DNA from: Holacanthus passer | Lineage: Eukaryota > Chordata > Actinopteri > Pomacanthidae | Direction: 5' to 3' | NCBI GenBank assembly: GCA_025331565.1 | Contig: JAFREQ010000043.1 | Location: 496,001 to 560,000, forward strand | DNA length: 64,000 nt | Part shown: in pieces, positions 38,501-53,500 of the stretch | Numbering within the stretch: position 1 is the first letter of the stretch | Layout of the letters: each line of letters starts with the position of its first letter | Program-made: the position numbers and the translations under genes | The notes under the pieces: model-generated | What the model was told of the DNA's origin: nothing | Seen by the model: the letters and a program-made list of their open reading frames with translations, nothing else | The model's database searches: none

Positions 38501-41500
38501 GTCGAGAGGGAGGTAAACATGGCATCGGTGAGCAGTGATTGGCTCCACTGGACCTATTGAGCTCAAATGTTTGTTTTGTGTTATGAATAAGACACACTTC
38601 TTCTACACTTATCCTAACAAAAGTGTAATGTTGACTGCTGATATCATGCTGATTGTTGTATAACCATTTGCACATCTTATTTATTGATATTAATAACTTT
38701 ATTGGTGCAAAATGTTCAAGTTTAACAAGTTTTTTTAGACTTTAATAAAATGAATTCTGTCCATGCAACCTTTCAAAGCCATGTCTTGACAAAAAATGTT
38801 TGGCACAAATGTCTTGCAGGTAGCTTTTCTGACATCAGCAAATAAACAAACGTGATCATTAGTGAGCATCCATTCTCATCACCGTTACCCAACTGTGACT
38901 GAGCCTATCCCAGCATGCATTGGACAAAAGACAACTTGAACACGGTGCCAGTCCACTACAGGTGGAATATCTGAAGTCGGACAGTCACTCAAACTCAAAT
39001 TCATATCTGTGAGCGATTTGGAGTCTCCAGTCTAATTTCTGGATCGTGGTAAGAAACCCAGCAGGGCTTGTAAACTCAGGCAGACATAAGACAGTGGCAG
39101 GTAATAAGTCTGGGTCATTCCTACTGAAGTAAAGTACTGCTGAGAACAAATAGTGCTCAGAAAAAGGAAAAGGTGAAAAGGAAAAGAGAAACCAGCTGTC
39201 AAGACTCATGTCTGAATTTACCACTTTTATCGCATTTACTCAGACTCAGTTTTTTGCAGCCTCAGTCAGTGTCATCTATTTATGACTCAGTCTGAGGTCA
39301 GATCATTTTGAGTGGTTATCAAAGGGCTTCTGGTCAAGTCGATGTCATGTGCAGTCATCACACACAATGCTCAGCTCATGTCCTGCTTTTAAAATGTGAC
39401 TCATTCATATCGCAGCCCAAAACCGAGAAATACTTGCAACTTGTTATCATACGTTTTCTCAGTGTGTCTGCTTGTTACAGCGCGCCACGCTGTCAGTCAC
39501 AGAGTGTGTTGACAGTGCATCGAGACTTTTTATTCCACAAGAATAGAGCCTCCCTCCTGACCGGCTTCTCATCTTGGCTTCCTCGTGTCTTTGTTCCTGT
39601 CACCATGTCTGTCTGATCCATCACATTTTTTTCTCCCCTCTGTCTCATTTCATTTCTCTTGTTGAAAGCCCTTTCATTTCCATCTGGCGATGATGAAATT
39701 CATTTTGAGGCCTGTGCTCTCTTGTCATTAGGTTCTTGCTCTGAGGCTAGCAGAGGAAGCGTGCACGCTGCCTCCACAATGGCTTTCTCCTCGCATCTCT
39801 CACCTTCAGAGTGGGATTCAATGAACAGCCTTTGACTGGCCTACCATGATAAACAGGACACCACCACAGCTACCAGTATAACCTTCAAAACTTTCACACT
39901 TCACTGTCCTTTTCAGCTTACAGTGATTTTGAAAGTTCCAACCTCCTGAGTGTGTTACACTGAGAGGTACCAAGTAAATGTACAAGGGAATTGTAATGAA
40001 TCCATAAGGATTGTTGCAAAACTGTGGCTTTACCTCAGGTGGTAGATCCAATTGCTCTGTGTAGTGTTGGTGATTCAGCTGTTCTTACCACATATTGAAC
40101 CCTGATGAATGTGTACATTGGTGAAGAAAATCTAAGTCGCAGCCATATTTAATTTTTTTTTGCATTTTTGCCAATGTAATGAGAGTCAGCCATAATTGCG
40201 AGACTGTACTTAGGCACAATGATGCTTTAAGCTAAATGCTAACATCAGCATGCTAACATGTTGATGTTAAGCAGGCAGAATTTGCCTGTTTTTGTCAGCA
40301 TGCTAACATTTGCTAATTAGCATTAAACACAAAGTACAGCTGAGGCTGATGGGAATGTCACTAGAATGTCACTAGTTATTTGGTCATAAACCAAAATACT
40401 GGATAAATTTCAATTTTGACCTGATGATGGCGCTACATGAACTGTTCAGGGATCACCAAAGTGATTATAATTCATCTACAGGGGAACATGAATGTTTGAA
40501 CCAACTTTCACGGTCATCCAACTGATAGTTATTGAGACGTTTCACTCAAACCACAAATGATGATGATGATGGTGAGAGGAAGTGAAGAGTCCAGAGATCA
40601 TCAAAGTCAGGTTCATCGTCTGGGGACCATGAATGCACAAAATGTTTAAAAAAAAAAACAAGTGGACATGAAGATATGGATATATTCAGCTAATTTTAAA
40701 ATACATCCAATTGTTGTCAAGACAAAACAACAATTTCTTGGTGGCCATATTGGAAAAGTTAGGGGACCACCAAAGTCAGTAGGCATCACCCTCTGGGGAC
40801 TATGAATGTCCGTTCAAAATTTCATGGCCTACCATTCAATAGTCGTTGATAAACCAGTGGTGGACTGACAGACTTTACCTATAGAGCCATGCATTGATGT
40901 AGCATTGATTTTAAAAAAAACTGATGTAATGATTTGGCGTTTCATTGAGGCAACTTTAGCACCGTGGAAACATTTCAAGGATGAAAGTGATGAAAGCATC
41001 CTCTACTACTTAGCAATTCACCTTTGCTCTGTAAACAAACTTGATTAGGTTGTCTGTACCTTGGCACAGGAAGGTCGGAGAACACAACAGGATCCATGAA
41101 GACAGGAGGGAATTTGGTGTTTTTCTGTGGTTTAAGGCAATTTGAAGATCTGACAGCATTATAGATTGATTGTGGATGCATTATTGACATATTGGCCACA
41201 TCTATATTCTCGCAGCTGTTCTAAAGGTGACATCAATGATCTCCCTGGTAGCTGCAGTATACACAGGTGTGCTGACCTCCTTCGGGGCCAGTCTGCCCTT
41301 CATCCTGTCCTGCCAATAGAGCCAACTGAACCTGACATACTTTATAGCCACTGTTCACGCAGCAGTCGTTCACTCGGGGCCTCGAGGTCAGCTTGAGTCC
41401 GTGCACTCTCGTCTGGGCACTTTGCATGCCCACACAGATGCACGCCACCCAGAGCGATCGGCCTCGGGGGAATAATGGGCCGAGGGGTCAGAGAGAAAAG

Positions 41501-44500
41501 CCTCCATCGTCTGTATCATTCAGACTATTTATAGAGAGGTTCGCACGCGACAGGAGGCAGCGCTGAAGGAGACTGTCCATTATTCATCAGCGCTCTGTAT
41601 GTCAGCTGTGTGTACTAGTTTGACTTTGAGTCATTCAGTTACTCAATAACACTCTGTTTGCTCTTGCTCCATTTCCATCTGTCTATATATCGATACACAC
41701 ATACGTATATGCAGTGTCTTAACGCCTGCCCCACTTTCTCTCTCTCTCGTCCTGCGTCTCTCTCTCTCCCTGTTACGATCACCACTGGGATTTAGGTGCT
41801 GTTGGGTCTTGTTCTCAATCACTCCACTATAGTACTTTCTCCAGCGGCAGCACATGTCCATCCCTGTGTGTTTCCACGGCTTGTTTAAATTATTCACATC
41901 AGGGCCATTACTGGGAACACTCGCCCACCCCAACCCCTCTTTTTACGATCTATCTCCCCCTCCATCCCTGAGAACCCATCAAGATGAGAGCGGGGGTCTG
42001 TGAGGATTGGGGAGGGGGAGGAGGAGGGGGCCCACATTTCCTGGATTTTCACCACGCTGAAGTGAGAGTGCCTGAGTTCCTTTACAGTGGATCTGCTCAC
42101 AGAGATGAATCACTCCCAGCAACATTTTTTTGGGGTGAATTATTGAAAGCCTCCCCGATGGGACGGAGTGCACCGTTAATCTGTACGATTTCAGGCTTTC
42201 ATGCCGAAGTACCGATGACAGGAGTCAACAGTCTTGGATTTAACGGAGGCTCGGTAGTGAGCTGCTCATCTGTGTTTGCATCCTCACTGCTGAAATGGAT
42301 AATATGCAGTGCTGTTTCTGAGGCTGCCAAATCTTTTTAATAACATCGATCTCGCAGTGGGGAAGTCATTTGAGCAAAATATAAAGCCTCAACAAGTGAT
42401 ACCAGCATGAGCATTTTTTTAACCGCTCTTATTTAGACAATATTGCACTTATGTTGGGATTAATTTTGATATTATCAGGAGAAAATTTATTGTCCAGATT
42501 GTCAGTATATTTCAAAATTGAAATACACTCATCAGCCGGTTATTCTCTATTGTTTAAAGCAGATGACACTTTCGAGGCGGCTGTCAACTCTTCAGCAACC
42601 AGCTGCACAACAATGCATTCATCAAGTCTAGCTCTCTCCATCACTCTGTCCCTTCTCTCTCCCCCTTTAAGTCAGCTTAAAAATCACATTTTCTGAACTC
42701 TGGCCTCCCACTGACAGTGCTGAGCCAGCGGCCAGCCTCCGGCCCCACCACTCAGTTGCATGCTGTATCTTTGTCATTTATCTAAATCCCAGAAATCAAT
42801 TACAGCACGCCAAGGTGCCAGGGTGAGGGATTTGAGTTTTTAATTTTCTCCTTGCTCCTAGGGCACTGGCACACGCCCCTCTCTCCTGGCATCGAGGCTT
42901 ATGGATTAAGCAGAGGTAGACAGTTCTCTGGCTTTACATATCTTGGATATTAGCATCTGCACATTTTTGTGTTTATAATTCTCCTTGTTACCTTTTCTGA
43001 TATGACTTGTTATGACCACAAAATAGTGCAGATCGGTTTCATTTTCAGAAAATTTCTCTGCTTGCCACTGTCGCATACATTTAGATATTCCAGAAATCTC
43101 ATTATAAAAGTATGTAAGTTAGTAATTACACCCCCCCCCACCCTTGCCCCTTGCCTGCCCAGTTTAACATATGGCCTTTTTCAGGAGGCATTTTGGGTCT
43201 TTAGCTTAATGTTGACCCAACTGTTATGGTGCAGTCCAACTTGTTGCAATGCGCAAATTTAGGTAGCAGGTAAATAGGGAATAGGACCCATAATACAGAC
43301 ACCAAGGCAAAGTTGGAGCAGTTCATTATTTTTATTATCAAAATCAAAAGGCTTAAGGCAGGCAAGAGTCAAAAACAGAAACAACAGTCCAAACAGGCAA
43401 ACAAGTCCAAATAGGAGCAAGCAAGAATCAAAGGTCCAAAAACAAGAAAGATGCAGGGAAACACAAGACAAAATCCAAAAAAGTGGGAGAACATGAGGAA
43501 TGACACCAGGAAGGGCTTCTCATTTACTTTCACATTTGTTTCGCCTTTCCCAGCAGATGTTTTGACTTAACAAAAGCACAAGTGGAACTACCAACATTGT
43601 TAATGGCTCTGTTGTGTTAAGTGTCCCAGAAAGCATATCTTGTGAGCCAGCATGCACAGTACCAAACCCTGGAGCTGGCTCACCTGAATGGACTACAGCC
43701 TTCACAAATTAAAATGTCCTCCGTGAAAAGGCCTCTTTGTGCAGAGCTCAGTCTGATTGAATGATGACATGCGAAACTCTGAGGCTGATTTGTGCAACGC
43801 TATGAATGTCTTCCAGGAGAGACTGAAAATTGGTGCCATTATCCCCATATTTGCGGAATTATCTCCCCTTCTGTGAGGATTGACTTTTCACTCCGCCTTC
43901 AAGTGTGTCTGTGTGGAACAGCTATAAACACTTCCTGACATGGTTGGACAGCACGTTGCACAGAGTAGTTTTAGTCCAGCGTAACCCAGCCTTTACACCT
44001 AAGGCTCCACACTTCCTGGTTTTTGGTTTGGTGTATCATTTTGCAGTCTAGGTCTAGGTAGGTCAAAAGCCTACCCTCACCAACAAACTAACCCAAAGGG
44101 AAGTGACTGGCACAAACAGAAGCACCCGACACTTTCACCTCTCAAACTGGTTGGTGAATAGCTCCGACATAGCTATGCCAAAAACAACAAACCAATCTGC
44201 AGTCATGCTCCAAGATAAACCCAATCAGCAGCCACTGTGTCTGCAGCAGGACGTGGCAACGCAGGCTAATTTACTCGAACTCCTAAAATATTTTTCCTCA
44301 CAAAAGAGCCCCCCACTTATCACAAACCGCCTCAAAGCACGTGATAATAAGGCGAGACAAGCCAAGTTAAAGTGCCAATAAATACGTTTTATTGGGAAGG
44401 TAACCTTTTAATTCACAGGCTGTTATTTATACAATGAGCAAGTGCTATTGATGTTACAGGAAATGGCAGGAGTGTAGTTAATCAGCATGTACTTAATAAT

Positions 44501-47500
44501 TGCTGAAGTTCACACAGAAGATAAAAAGAGGATGCATGAGATGTGGAGGTCAGCTGCATCAGTACTGTAGGAGAAATGTGTGTGTGTCTGCATTATAGGC
44601 TGCAACTATACCAAAGTAAAAACACAAGAATAATACTAGTGTGTAAATGTAAAAAATGAAATTTCACACCTTGTGCTTTTCCCATCCCCCCCCCCCCACT
44701 CATGGTAGACGTCTACCAGTCAGACCTGTCTCTAAAAATAGCTTCTCAGATTTTTTTTTCACCCTACCGCTGCCAGCCTGTTTAGTTGCATTTTTATCAG
44801 TTTGAAGTTGGCATATTTTTCTGACAACCAATTTCAAAGATAGCATCTCAATTTCAGACTGGCGCATGGTACCTCTTGAGAGGGACCCCCGTTCTGTCCG
44901 GGTCGCTTAACAACCTGTAAAACAATTTCTTAGACCAGCAGTGGTCTCGGCTTGCTCCGTGGGATTTGCTATCTGTGTGATCATTTAGACGACCAACACC
45001 TTATCAGAACCACATGTCAGCGGACGTGTAACCTGTCCCACTTTTTCTCCATGAGCTTAAACGTCCACATCTTCAACAGCGACTGTTAACACGCAGCTGA
45101 CGCCTCGCAGTCTTTTGACAGGGCAGAGCCGGGCACGGATTTCTGAGAAGCGATAAAGGCCCCGGCCGTGTCTGCACAATGTGGCCTCAATGTTGCTTTG
45201 TTATCGCTGCATAAAGATAGCAATGGAATCCATTACCAAGTATGTGGAGGGGAAGAAAGGGAGTGAAATGCTGGGCTTGATGTCAGTGCGTTTAATTAGA
45301 GAAGGAAAAAAAATGGAAGGGTTGCACTCTTAACCTCTCACTTAATTTCCAACACTGTACGTTGCATGTTTTTCACCAGTAACAAGAGGATCAGCTGGGT
45401 TGAACCTCCCCTTTTGGCAGTTCTTACGCTTTGTGGGAGAACATGAGTAAGGGATAGAAAAGGCCCGGAGATCCATGCAAAGAGGGGACGAGCGAGAGGG
45501 GGGGACATTTGTCATTGTACGTGCCTGATGAAGCACAGTGCAGCAGGAAGGTCAGATTTCAGTCTCGCTCTTTGCAAAGCTCAAATGCTCCTCGAAGAAT
45601 AGACTCAGGATTTGAAATGGTGGTGAACTGTAAAGAACTCTCCCGTCTCCCCGCCTGTCTCCATCTCACACCGATTTCTCAGTCGCACATACACACACAC
45701 ACGCCCTCCGCTTCCCTCTCCCCTTTAGAAATTCTAAACCTCCTTTCAGCTCCGTTTTGCGAGCGGAGGTCATGGTCGAGCTGCCAGCCTGGGAACAGTG
45801 GCGGCCAGTATGGGAGCAGGAGCTTGGAAATCAGAGGAATAGTAAACAGAGAGGGACAGAGCGTGTGTCAACAGAGGAGGCTCGCAGAGCGCGTTTCCGT
45901 TCGGCCCGGGCCAGCCCCGGAGTGAAAGCGCCACTGAAATGATATGATGACTTAATGCATTCTCAAGTACCTGACTTTTACACAGGCTATTGTGGGGTTG
46001 ATAGCGTGCGAGCAGAGAAATGCTAACAAGGTGCTTGTGCGCCACGTAATGGCCTTTTAAGCAGAACCACTTGGTAACTGTAAGAATGTTTTTCGAGACG
46101 TTTTCCTCGGCCGGAAGGTGTGAAATGGAGTTGATTCTGTACAGAGATGTCCTAAGTGATACAGTTCGACTGCTTGTTATAACTTCCAGCACTTTGAGAT
46201 TTTAGCCATCTGCACAAGCATTTCAAATTTAAATGAAATAGACATTTTGGAATAGAATTTATGTCGAGTTACATTAGAAGATCGATACCACTGTCAGGTC
46301 TGTGTGGTAAATGCTTCTAAAGGTCGCAAATTAATGTGTTACATCTTCTCTGTTTAATCCTTAGAGCAGTAACAATATTCTCATCTAACTCTTGGTGAGA
46401 ATGCAAATAAGCCTGTTTCCCACAGCGTCAATTGATTCCCTTCATTTGTCCAATGAGTAGCCATTTATCAACAATATACATTTTCCTGTCAGGGTCAAAT
46501 GATAAGATACTGTACATTTATTTAGATGTACATTATACAACCCAGATTCCAAAAAAGTTGAGACGTTGACTGAAAACAGAATTCAGTCATTTAGAAACAA
46601 ATTGTCTTATCAGTTTTACAAAGTGTTCCTGAGCCCATGTATTAATTTTAACTTACTACAATCATGTGTTTGACAAAGTGTTGAACCTCTCTCCATCCTT
46701 GCTTGTGAATGACTGAGTCTTTCCAGGATGAACCTTTCATACCCAATCATGATACTATCACCTGTTACCAATGAACCTGTTTACCTGTGGAATGATCCAA
46801 ACAGCTGTTTTTGGATCAGTCCACAACTTTCACAGTCTTTTGTTGCTCCTGTCCCAACTTGTTTGAAACATGTTGCTGCCATCAAATTCAGAATAAGCAG
46901 ATATTTACAAAAATCAGTTGAGGTCAAACATTCAATATATTGTATAAAATGTCAAAAAGGATTACTAAATTATCACATTCTGTTGTATTTATGTTTTACA
47001 CAGCGCCCCAACTTTTTGGATGGGTTGTATGTAAAACGACATTATACAAGTCGTGTACTGTAAAACTGATGCAGAAGGTTATTCAGTTAGTTGTTGTGTC
47101 ATTAGCGTGCAGCAGTGTTTGAGACCATCCCTGTGTTTGCCATCCCACACATTTGTTTTGCGACCTTGCAAGTCTTTCACTGATCAGCCTCTGTTAGTTT
47201 TTTATCTTTTTTTCCCCTCTTCTTTTATCTTCATCCAAGGCCAGCTTCCTCTCTGCTGTAGGTGAGTAGATGAAAGGATAAAGATAGGGGCTTCCCAGGG
47301 GGTTATGTTTAGGTCAGTGCTTTCCAACACTTTTGAATATCACTTTGTTGCCAAGGAAAAGCAAAAAATGTGCTAAAGCTGCATTTTACAGGAACCTTTG
47401 TAATATTTCCAAATGCATTTTTGAACCACCGCCATATATGAGTTTCCTCTCAGAATGATGACTCTTGAAGGGTTGAAGAGTTGCTCTCTGGGAAGAGCAA

Positions 47501-50500
47501 CCTATGATGGATCTCTGAAGTATCTGACAGTGTGACAGCATTGTGTTTATAAGTGGCCTCCTCTGTGTCGCAGGGCCCCGGTGGAGCCGAGGACGTGCTG
47601 CCTCCTGACCTGTCCCAGTCCCAGCAGCCCGGAGTCCAGCACAGCTTTGTCCAGGAGCATTTCCAGGCACAGTACAAGTGAGTCTCCTTTCGTGACCACA
47701 CCACACAAACACCTACCAGAAATCTACAAATATACCAACATGGCTCTTATTTGCCTGAACAACAAATGAATTTCATGCATTACCTACTGTGTGGAGGTGA
47801 AACCAACTCTGATCCAATTTTCATACTACACAAATAAGGGACAAAATAAGTTACTTCCTAACTGTATTCACAAGTTGTTTGAAATTGGAGTGTCAGTATG
47901 AACTTGGGGGTAGACTTGGTATACTTGTACGAGGAATTGTGACAAGGAATTAAGACTGTGTAGTTCACTTTACAAATAAGAAAATGTTAAAAATAAGGTG
48001 GTAAACAAATATAAAACTGAGGTATGATTATTATCGCTTATGAAACGTCTGTGAACTTTTTGTTTGCTTCTGTTCTGTAGTCTTGACAGGGTTGCCTTTT
48101 AGAATATGTTACATAAATGGGGCAGGTATAATAAGCAAAATCTTACACCTTTTTGGTCAATTTTATTTAGTTCCACTTTTGATGCCTTATTGTCATTTAT
48201 CTGTTCATTTCTACGTGCTTTCATTTTGGAAAGTTAATAAGGACCAAAATAAATTGCTTCTACTGCTTTTCCTCTGATCTGTAAGGAGGAAATCCACATA
48301 CCATATCATTAAGTGTCTTGTGGGTTTTGTTTACAGAACAACGGCTCTACTGTTCTCAACTGATCTAACTGTCAGACTGTCGTGCCTAAACAACCACTGC
48401 GAACGCATCAGTCTAGGAACAGCCCTGTGTTTTGTCCAAGTGAGATGCCATAGCCACGCATTTTTGCTCTGGATAAGTGAAATGTCATTATCTAACACCT
48501 GTGTAGAGGCAGGTTCACATCACCGTGCTTGTGTAGCATTTAGGCTTCATTGATCAGATTATCTTGTAACGGCGGGATACAGCTGATGTAATGGGGATGT
48601 CATTATTTCTTTTACACAGGGGTCCTCAGAGACACACATGCCTGACTTGAAGCAGAGTGAATCTACACAGCCCCTCCAGTAATTACCAAACAGGCAAGAG
48701 CAGTGATATAAAAGAGGACTGATGAAAACGTGCCCTGTTATCTTAATCTCTGTGTGTCTCAGGGCAGCAAAAAAAAACCTTTAATACAAGTAGATATTTA
48801 GAGCGTTCTTACCTTTTGTGCTTGGTGAAATACAGCAATTTAGGTTGTTAGCTGTGCCAGTGGTCAAGTACTCTCTCCATTGTAATATTGTGAATGTGTC
48901 TGGTGTATTTTGGATCACAAAGAGATTTTTTTTTTTTTCTTCTGTTGCTCTGTAGCAGACTTTTCATCACCAACTGTATTATCACCATTTCTAATGCAGC
49001 TGGATGTCCTCATGACTCCCATCAATCAGTCACCCTGGAGATAAAGAGGAAGTTCATTTTTTACATAATATATGCATCTGTCAGCTGCAACTGACTGGGA
49101 GACGAGTGTTGTTCAGATGTCGGGTTTATCTGGCCAACTCATCGACCCGCTGCTTTCAAGTTTCGGTCCGGTCAAGCAAAACATGAAGGAAGTTTGCACG
49201 GCAGATCTGTTTAGGTCACGGCCATGTTAAAACACATTTATACTGTGGTCAATTACTCACAGCTTTTTGGGAAGTGTACTCTGTACTTTGCAATTAATTA
49301 CTCTTTCATCCAGTCAGGTCAAAATTTAGAGGCCACTCCCTCTTGGTTTGCATCATCTTATCAATTATACTTGATGTGCTGCGATCTTTCTCTCTTGCCC
49401 ATTTATAACCCTGATTCCAAAAAAGTTTGGAGGCTGCATAAATAATAAATAAAGCAGAATTATTCTGAATTTGATGGCATCAACATGTTTCAAACAAGTT
49501 GGGACAGGAGCAACAAAAGACTGTGAAAGTTGTGGACTGATCCAAAAACACCTGTTTGGATCATTCCACAGGTAAACAGGTTCATTGGTAACAGGTGATA
49601 GTATCATGATTGGGTATGAAAGGTTCATCCTGGAAAGACTCAGTCGTTCACAAGCAAGGATGGAGAGAGGTTCAACACTTTGTCAAACACATGACTGTAG
49701 AAAGGAGATTGATACATCAAAGAACTGTTGCCATTAAACACAGTTAGTTTGCAAATGACTGCATTCTGTTTTAATTTAGGTTTTATACATCATCCCATTT
49801 CTTTTTTGGAATCAGGGTTGTAGTGTCAATCTATAATCAGTTCTTCCGTCACTTACACCAGTCAGCTGTATCTCCTGTATCCCGCTCCAACGCCATCTGG
49901 ACTCCATCCACAAGCCATTGACCACGCTGACCGATTATCGAGGTCTTACGTTCGACACCAAAATCTGATCCGCTTTTTTAATTAATACAGTTTTTAAAGC
50001 AGTCCCTCCAGACTGAGCCGCTAATATCTTGTTTGTCGCTCCCATCCTCCATCTGCCAATTCCTCGCAAAATTGGCAGCTCTGTGCGACTGCCAGTAATA
50101 CATCTGTCAGAGCGCATCTCTTAATTGCTACCCTCCCTGTCAAATGTTTCAGCTGTGACACCTTGGGTGTGTCTAGACAGGAAGTAGCAGCCTTCGCAGC
50201 CTGGCAGGCAAAATTTGTTCCTCTCACCCACTCAAATGCAGCGCTCGCCAGGGGAAAGTGGGTGAGATGGTACAGAGGGAATATATACACATGACTGGGT
50301 TGGCTGAACACAAACTTTACAAAGGAACTCTAACATATACAGTAAGCGCACAGTCTATTTTAACAATGCAAAAAGCTGTGCATCACAAAGCTGTTTAAAT
50401 GGAGATGAATGCTTTTCCAATGCATCATCACCACTGGCAGTTGACGCTGAACAAATATCTCTTGACTCCTGTCCCTCTCTTTTCCTCCCGAGTCCCGAGG

Positions 50501-53500
50501 CACCACTGCTGCCTGTGCAACACTTCCCAACGCAGTGTCCGATGCGATACAACATCCAGGGTTGACAGACCGGAGAATTATCCTGGTAATAGCCCGGTTT
50601 TGTCACTATGCAATCATCACGGCCATTATACACGTTCAGACAAGTTAAACCCAAGCAAAGCCAAAGCCAAGAGTTATTTGATCTTAATTTATGTTATCTG
50701 TCATCACATGCTGGAGTTGATCAAAATCAGAGTTGAACTTTAGGTCACTGTTCATTTTGTGATAAATTTCAGCAGAGTATAAAACACTGCTCTTACCTCT
50801 GCGAATTCAGTCTGTCATCACTGATTTGTAAATCTATCGCATTGCTCTTCTTTGCCCCCCCTCCTTTGATCTAATTTAAGATTTCCTTCCTTGATCAAAG
50901 ACTCCAATCTTTGTCTATATGTGGGTGAGTCACAGGCTCTAGTCTGTGGAGGCATGCAGTGAAAATGTCTGTCTGTCAAGCACTGTTCATTACAGTGAGG
51001 CCAAATCGACGGGCGGCCGAGCGTTTCAAATTACAAAACGTTGGTTTTGGCCCGAGTGCAGTTCGTCTCTTTGTCTCGACCCTCACGCTTCTGAATCAGT
51101 CAGATGGCATGACCTTTGTTTTGATCACATCTCCTGATTGATTTGTTGTGGTTGGAAGTGCAGGATACTTTGGAGTTCACGTTCATTATCTATATATTGT
51201 CATTTCAATTAGAGAATTACGAGGTGCACATTGAGATTGCTGCCGTTTCCATTTCAGAGCATGAGCGTGGTGAGTAAACTACCCTTCCTCCCCCGGCAGA
51301 GGATGGCTGCCAGGCTTAGTGAGAAGAATCAGCTGCCAATCTATTTGATTTTAACCTATTGAGACTTTTTGTTTTTTTTAATTGCCTCTCTTAGGAATGA
51401 AAACCAGTTGGATAAAGACACCTTGGTGATGCGTTGCTCAGGGAAATTCAGTGTGTGTGTGTGTGTGTTATTGCAGAGCATCAAGCTCAGAGCCTCTTCA
51501 GCATGGCTGCATCCCAGACAGGAGGATCCGTACCGCTCAACCAGTGCACGCTTCCTCCATTAGAGCATCACTAGAATATCACCTCTCCCTTTGCTCCTTT
51601 TCTCTTTTTAAGTGTTTCAGAGCAGCGCAAGGGGCACATCTATGTTTTAGTAGAGACTGAGTGTGATTTGTATGCGTGGAGTGCAGTTGCCCTCACTGTT
51701 TCCTGGCGAGAATAAGACATCCGTAGGGCAGGCATTCTGCTCTGCCAAGAGGGAGAGATCCACTAAGAGCCAGTGTCAGCTGGGTTTGCTTGAATAGAGC
51801 TTTATTCACTCCCCCCCGCCCCCCCACCTTATCCTCCCCCCCACTGAGTCTGTCAGGTGCCTTCCTATAAGTAAAACACATTCGTGCAGTTCATCTATGG
51901 CTTAATTTCCCACGGTGGGAGGCGCGTGGAGGTCGTAAAAGTTCAGCACACATACAGTAAGCTTGGGGGAGTTGTGTTTCTTACAGAGCCAATAAAAAAG
52001 TATTAGATTTAAGAAGAGGGTGTGTCTTTAGGCATGGTTCATTGCATTTGAAATGAATGAATTACTTTTCTTGATTCAATCTAAATATATGTTCATCACG
52101 ATATAGAAAGCATTATTTTTCTCTATGTGAGATTTAAGTCTGTCCGAGTAGTCAGTATGTATTTTATTGCTGCTGGGCGATGCTTCACACAAGTCTATTA
52201 TCAATTTATGTGCAGCACGGTGCTTTCCATATGTTACAGTAACAGAGGTGAATAAGATGTTATCTTGTTAAGACAAGTAGTTGCACACTCGCTAACGGGG
52301 GTGTCTTACTCAGAAGAATCTTTTTTTTATTTCTTATTCAATCTTTTTTTTAATTCCCTTTGTGAACTAAATCTTTTTTCCAGCTGGTTTTGAAATTACG
52401 AGCCTCCATGCACTTCTGCAAACTCTGGGCCTCCAACATGGCCCCAAGAACCCAGATTAAATTGGTTGTCACTTGTAAGTGTTGGAAACGTCCACTGAAG
52501 TTTAATTGAATGGGCAGAAGGGACCAACTGGTCAGTTTACATCTGGCATGGTTTAGGTCAGTGCTGTCAAGTGTTCCTTATTGATTTTAAACTGGATGTT
52601 ATATATTTAACATTATTAAATATATGAAAGTGGATATTTTTGCAATATTTCTTCATATATGGTTTGCTCAAGTTTGCATTTCTTTGCCATGGCAAAAATT
52701 AGACATTGCAACCATTTATCCATAACTTTCAGCGAACTATTTTAACTGTTTTAAGTGTTTGTACGATACTTTTATCCATCTATTTGAACTATTTTTCAGT
52801 GTTCAAATATGGATACATGTTTCTTTCATCATATCATAATTGTTTTTCCACATTAGTTCAGTTACTTTACGATCTTTCCGGTCGTCTTTACAATCGTTCC
52901 AAGTACCCTTTGGGGGTATAAGTACCCCTGGAATCATCGGTTTAGATGAAGATGACGGGTGCTTTCTTTAATTTTCAAATTTATTTTTAAGTTTGGTTTA
53001 ATGTGTCTGACTGGTTGATGTCAAATCCGCTTGCGTACAAAGCTGGTCCATCAAAGAGGTCGATTAAAAAAAGCCCCTATTCAAGATTCACTTAATTATT
53101 GTGTATTTACAGAAAGTCTTATCCAGGAAATCCTGCACAGGTGATGTAATTGTAAATACTGGACAAAAGATTGAATTTAGTTGCAGTACAAAATCACTTC
53201 CAGCAATCATTAACTTCAGTGGGCTCTCTGACTCATTGTTCAGACAATTAGCTAAACTGGAATAAGTTATTCCCTCCTGTGAAATTCAATGGGGTTCATT
53301 GAGAGAAGCGTACTCGTGAACAAAGGGGACTGAGTGGGAAGCAGTTGGAAAATAAAATCACCGCTGTGCACATGTCGACATTTCCCTTTTCGGTGACCTG
53401 TGCGTTCCGATGCAGAGAAAGAAAGGTCGTTGATTAGGAAAGCTCTCGACTTTTCTCTGCTCGGGATCCTGTAATGGCATCACATGAGCATTAGCAGCAC

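Larger units (their letters stand above)
30433..47573 (+). other. usp43 intron 2 (17141 bp)
   Basis: The longest intron seen. It holds (GT)n/(GA)n at 31851-31910, repeat copies at 33000-33545 and 40215-40895, two foldbacks (33740-33835, 34096-34159), (AC)n at 35199-35250, (CT)n at 35511-35555, a poly(A) run at 37249-37273, a dispersed repeat at 43262-43505 and a DNA transposon at 46538-47027. The rest is unassigned. No open block here has the splice sites and phase needed for an extra usp43 exon. Confidence 0.7.

Noticed and set aside
46728..47063. 111-codon frame and its near twin on the - strand at 49365-49628
   Set aside because: The similarity is real but reflects two copies of a non-autonomous DNA transposon; the frame is not a transposase and differs after the core.
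52384..52470. Block after ttttttccag in usp43 intron 3
   Set aside because: No frame continues the usp43 protein, and exon 3 joins exon 4 in phase without it.
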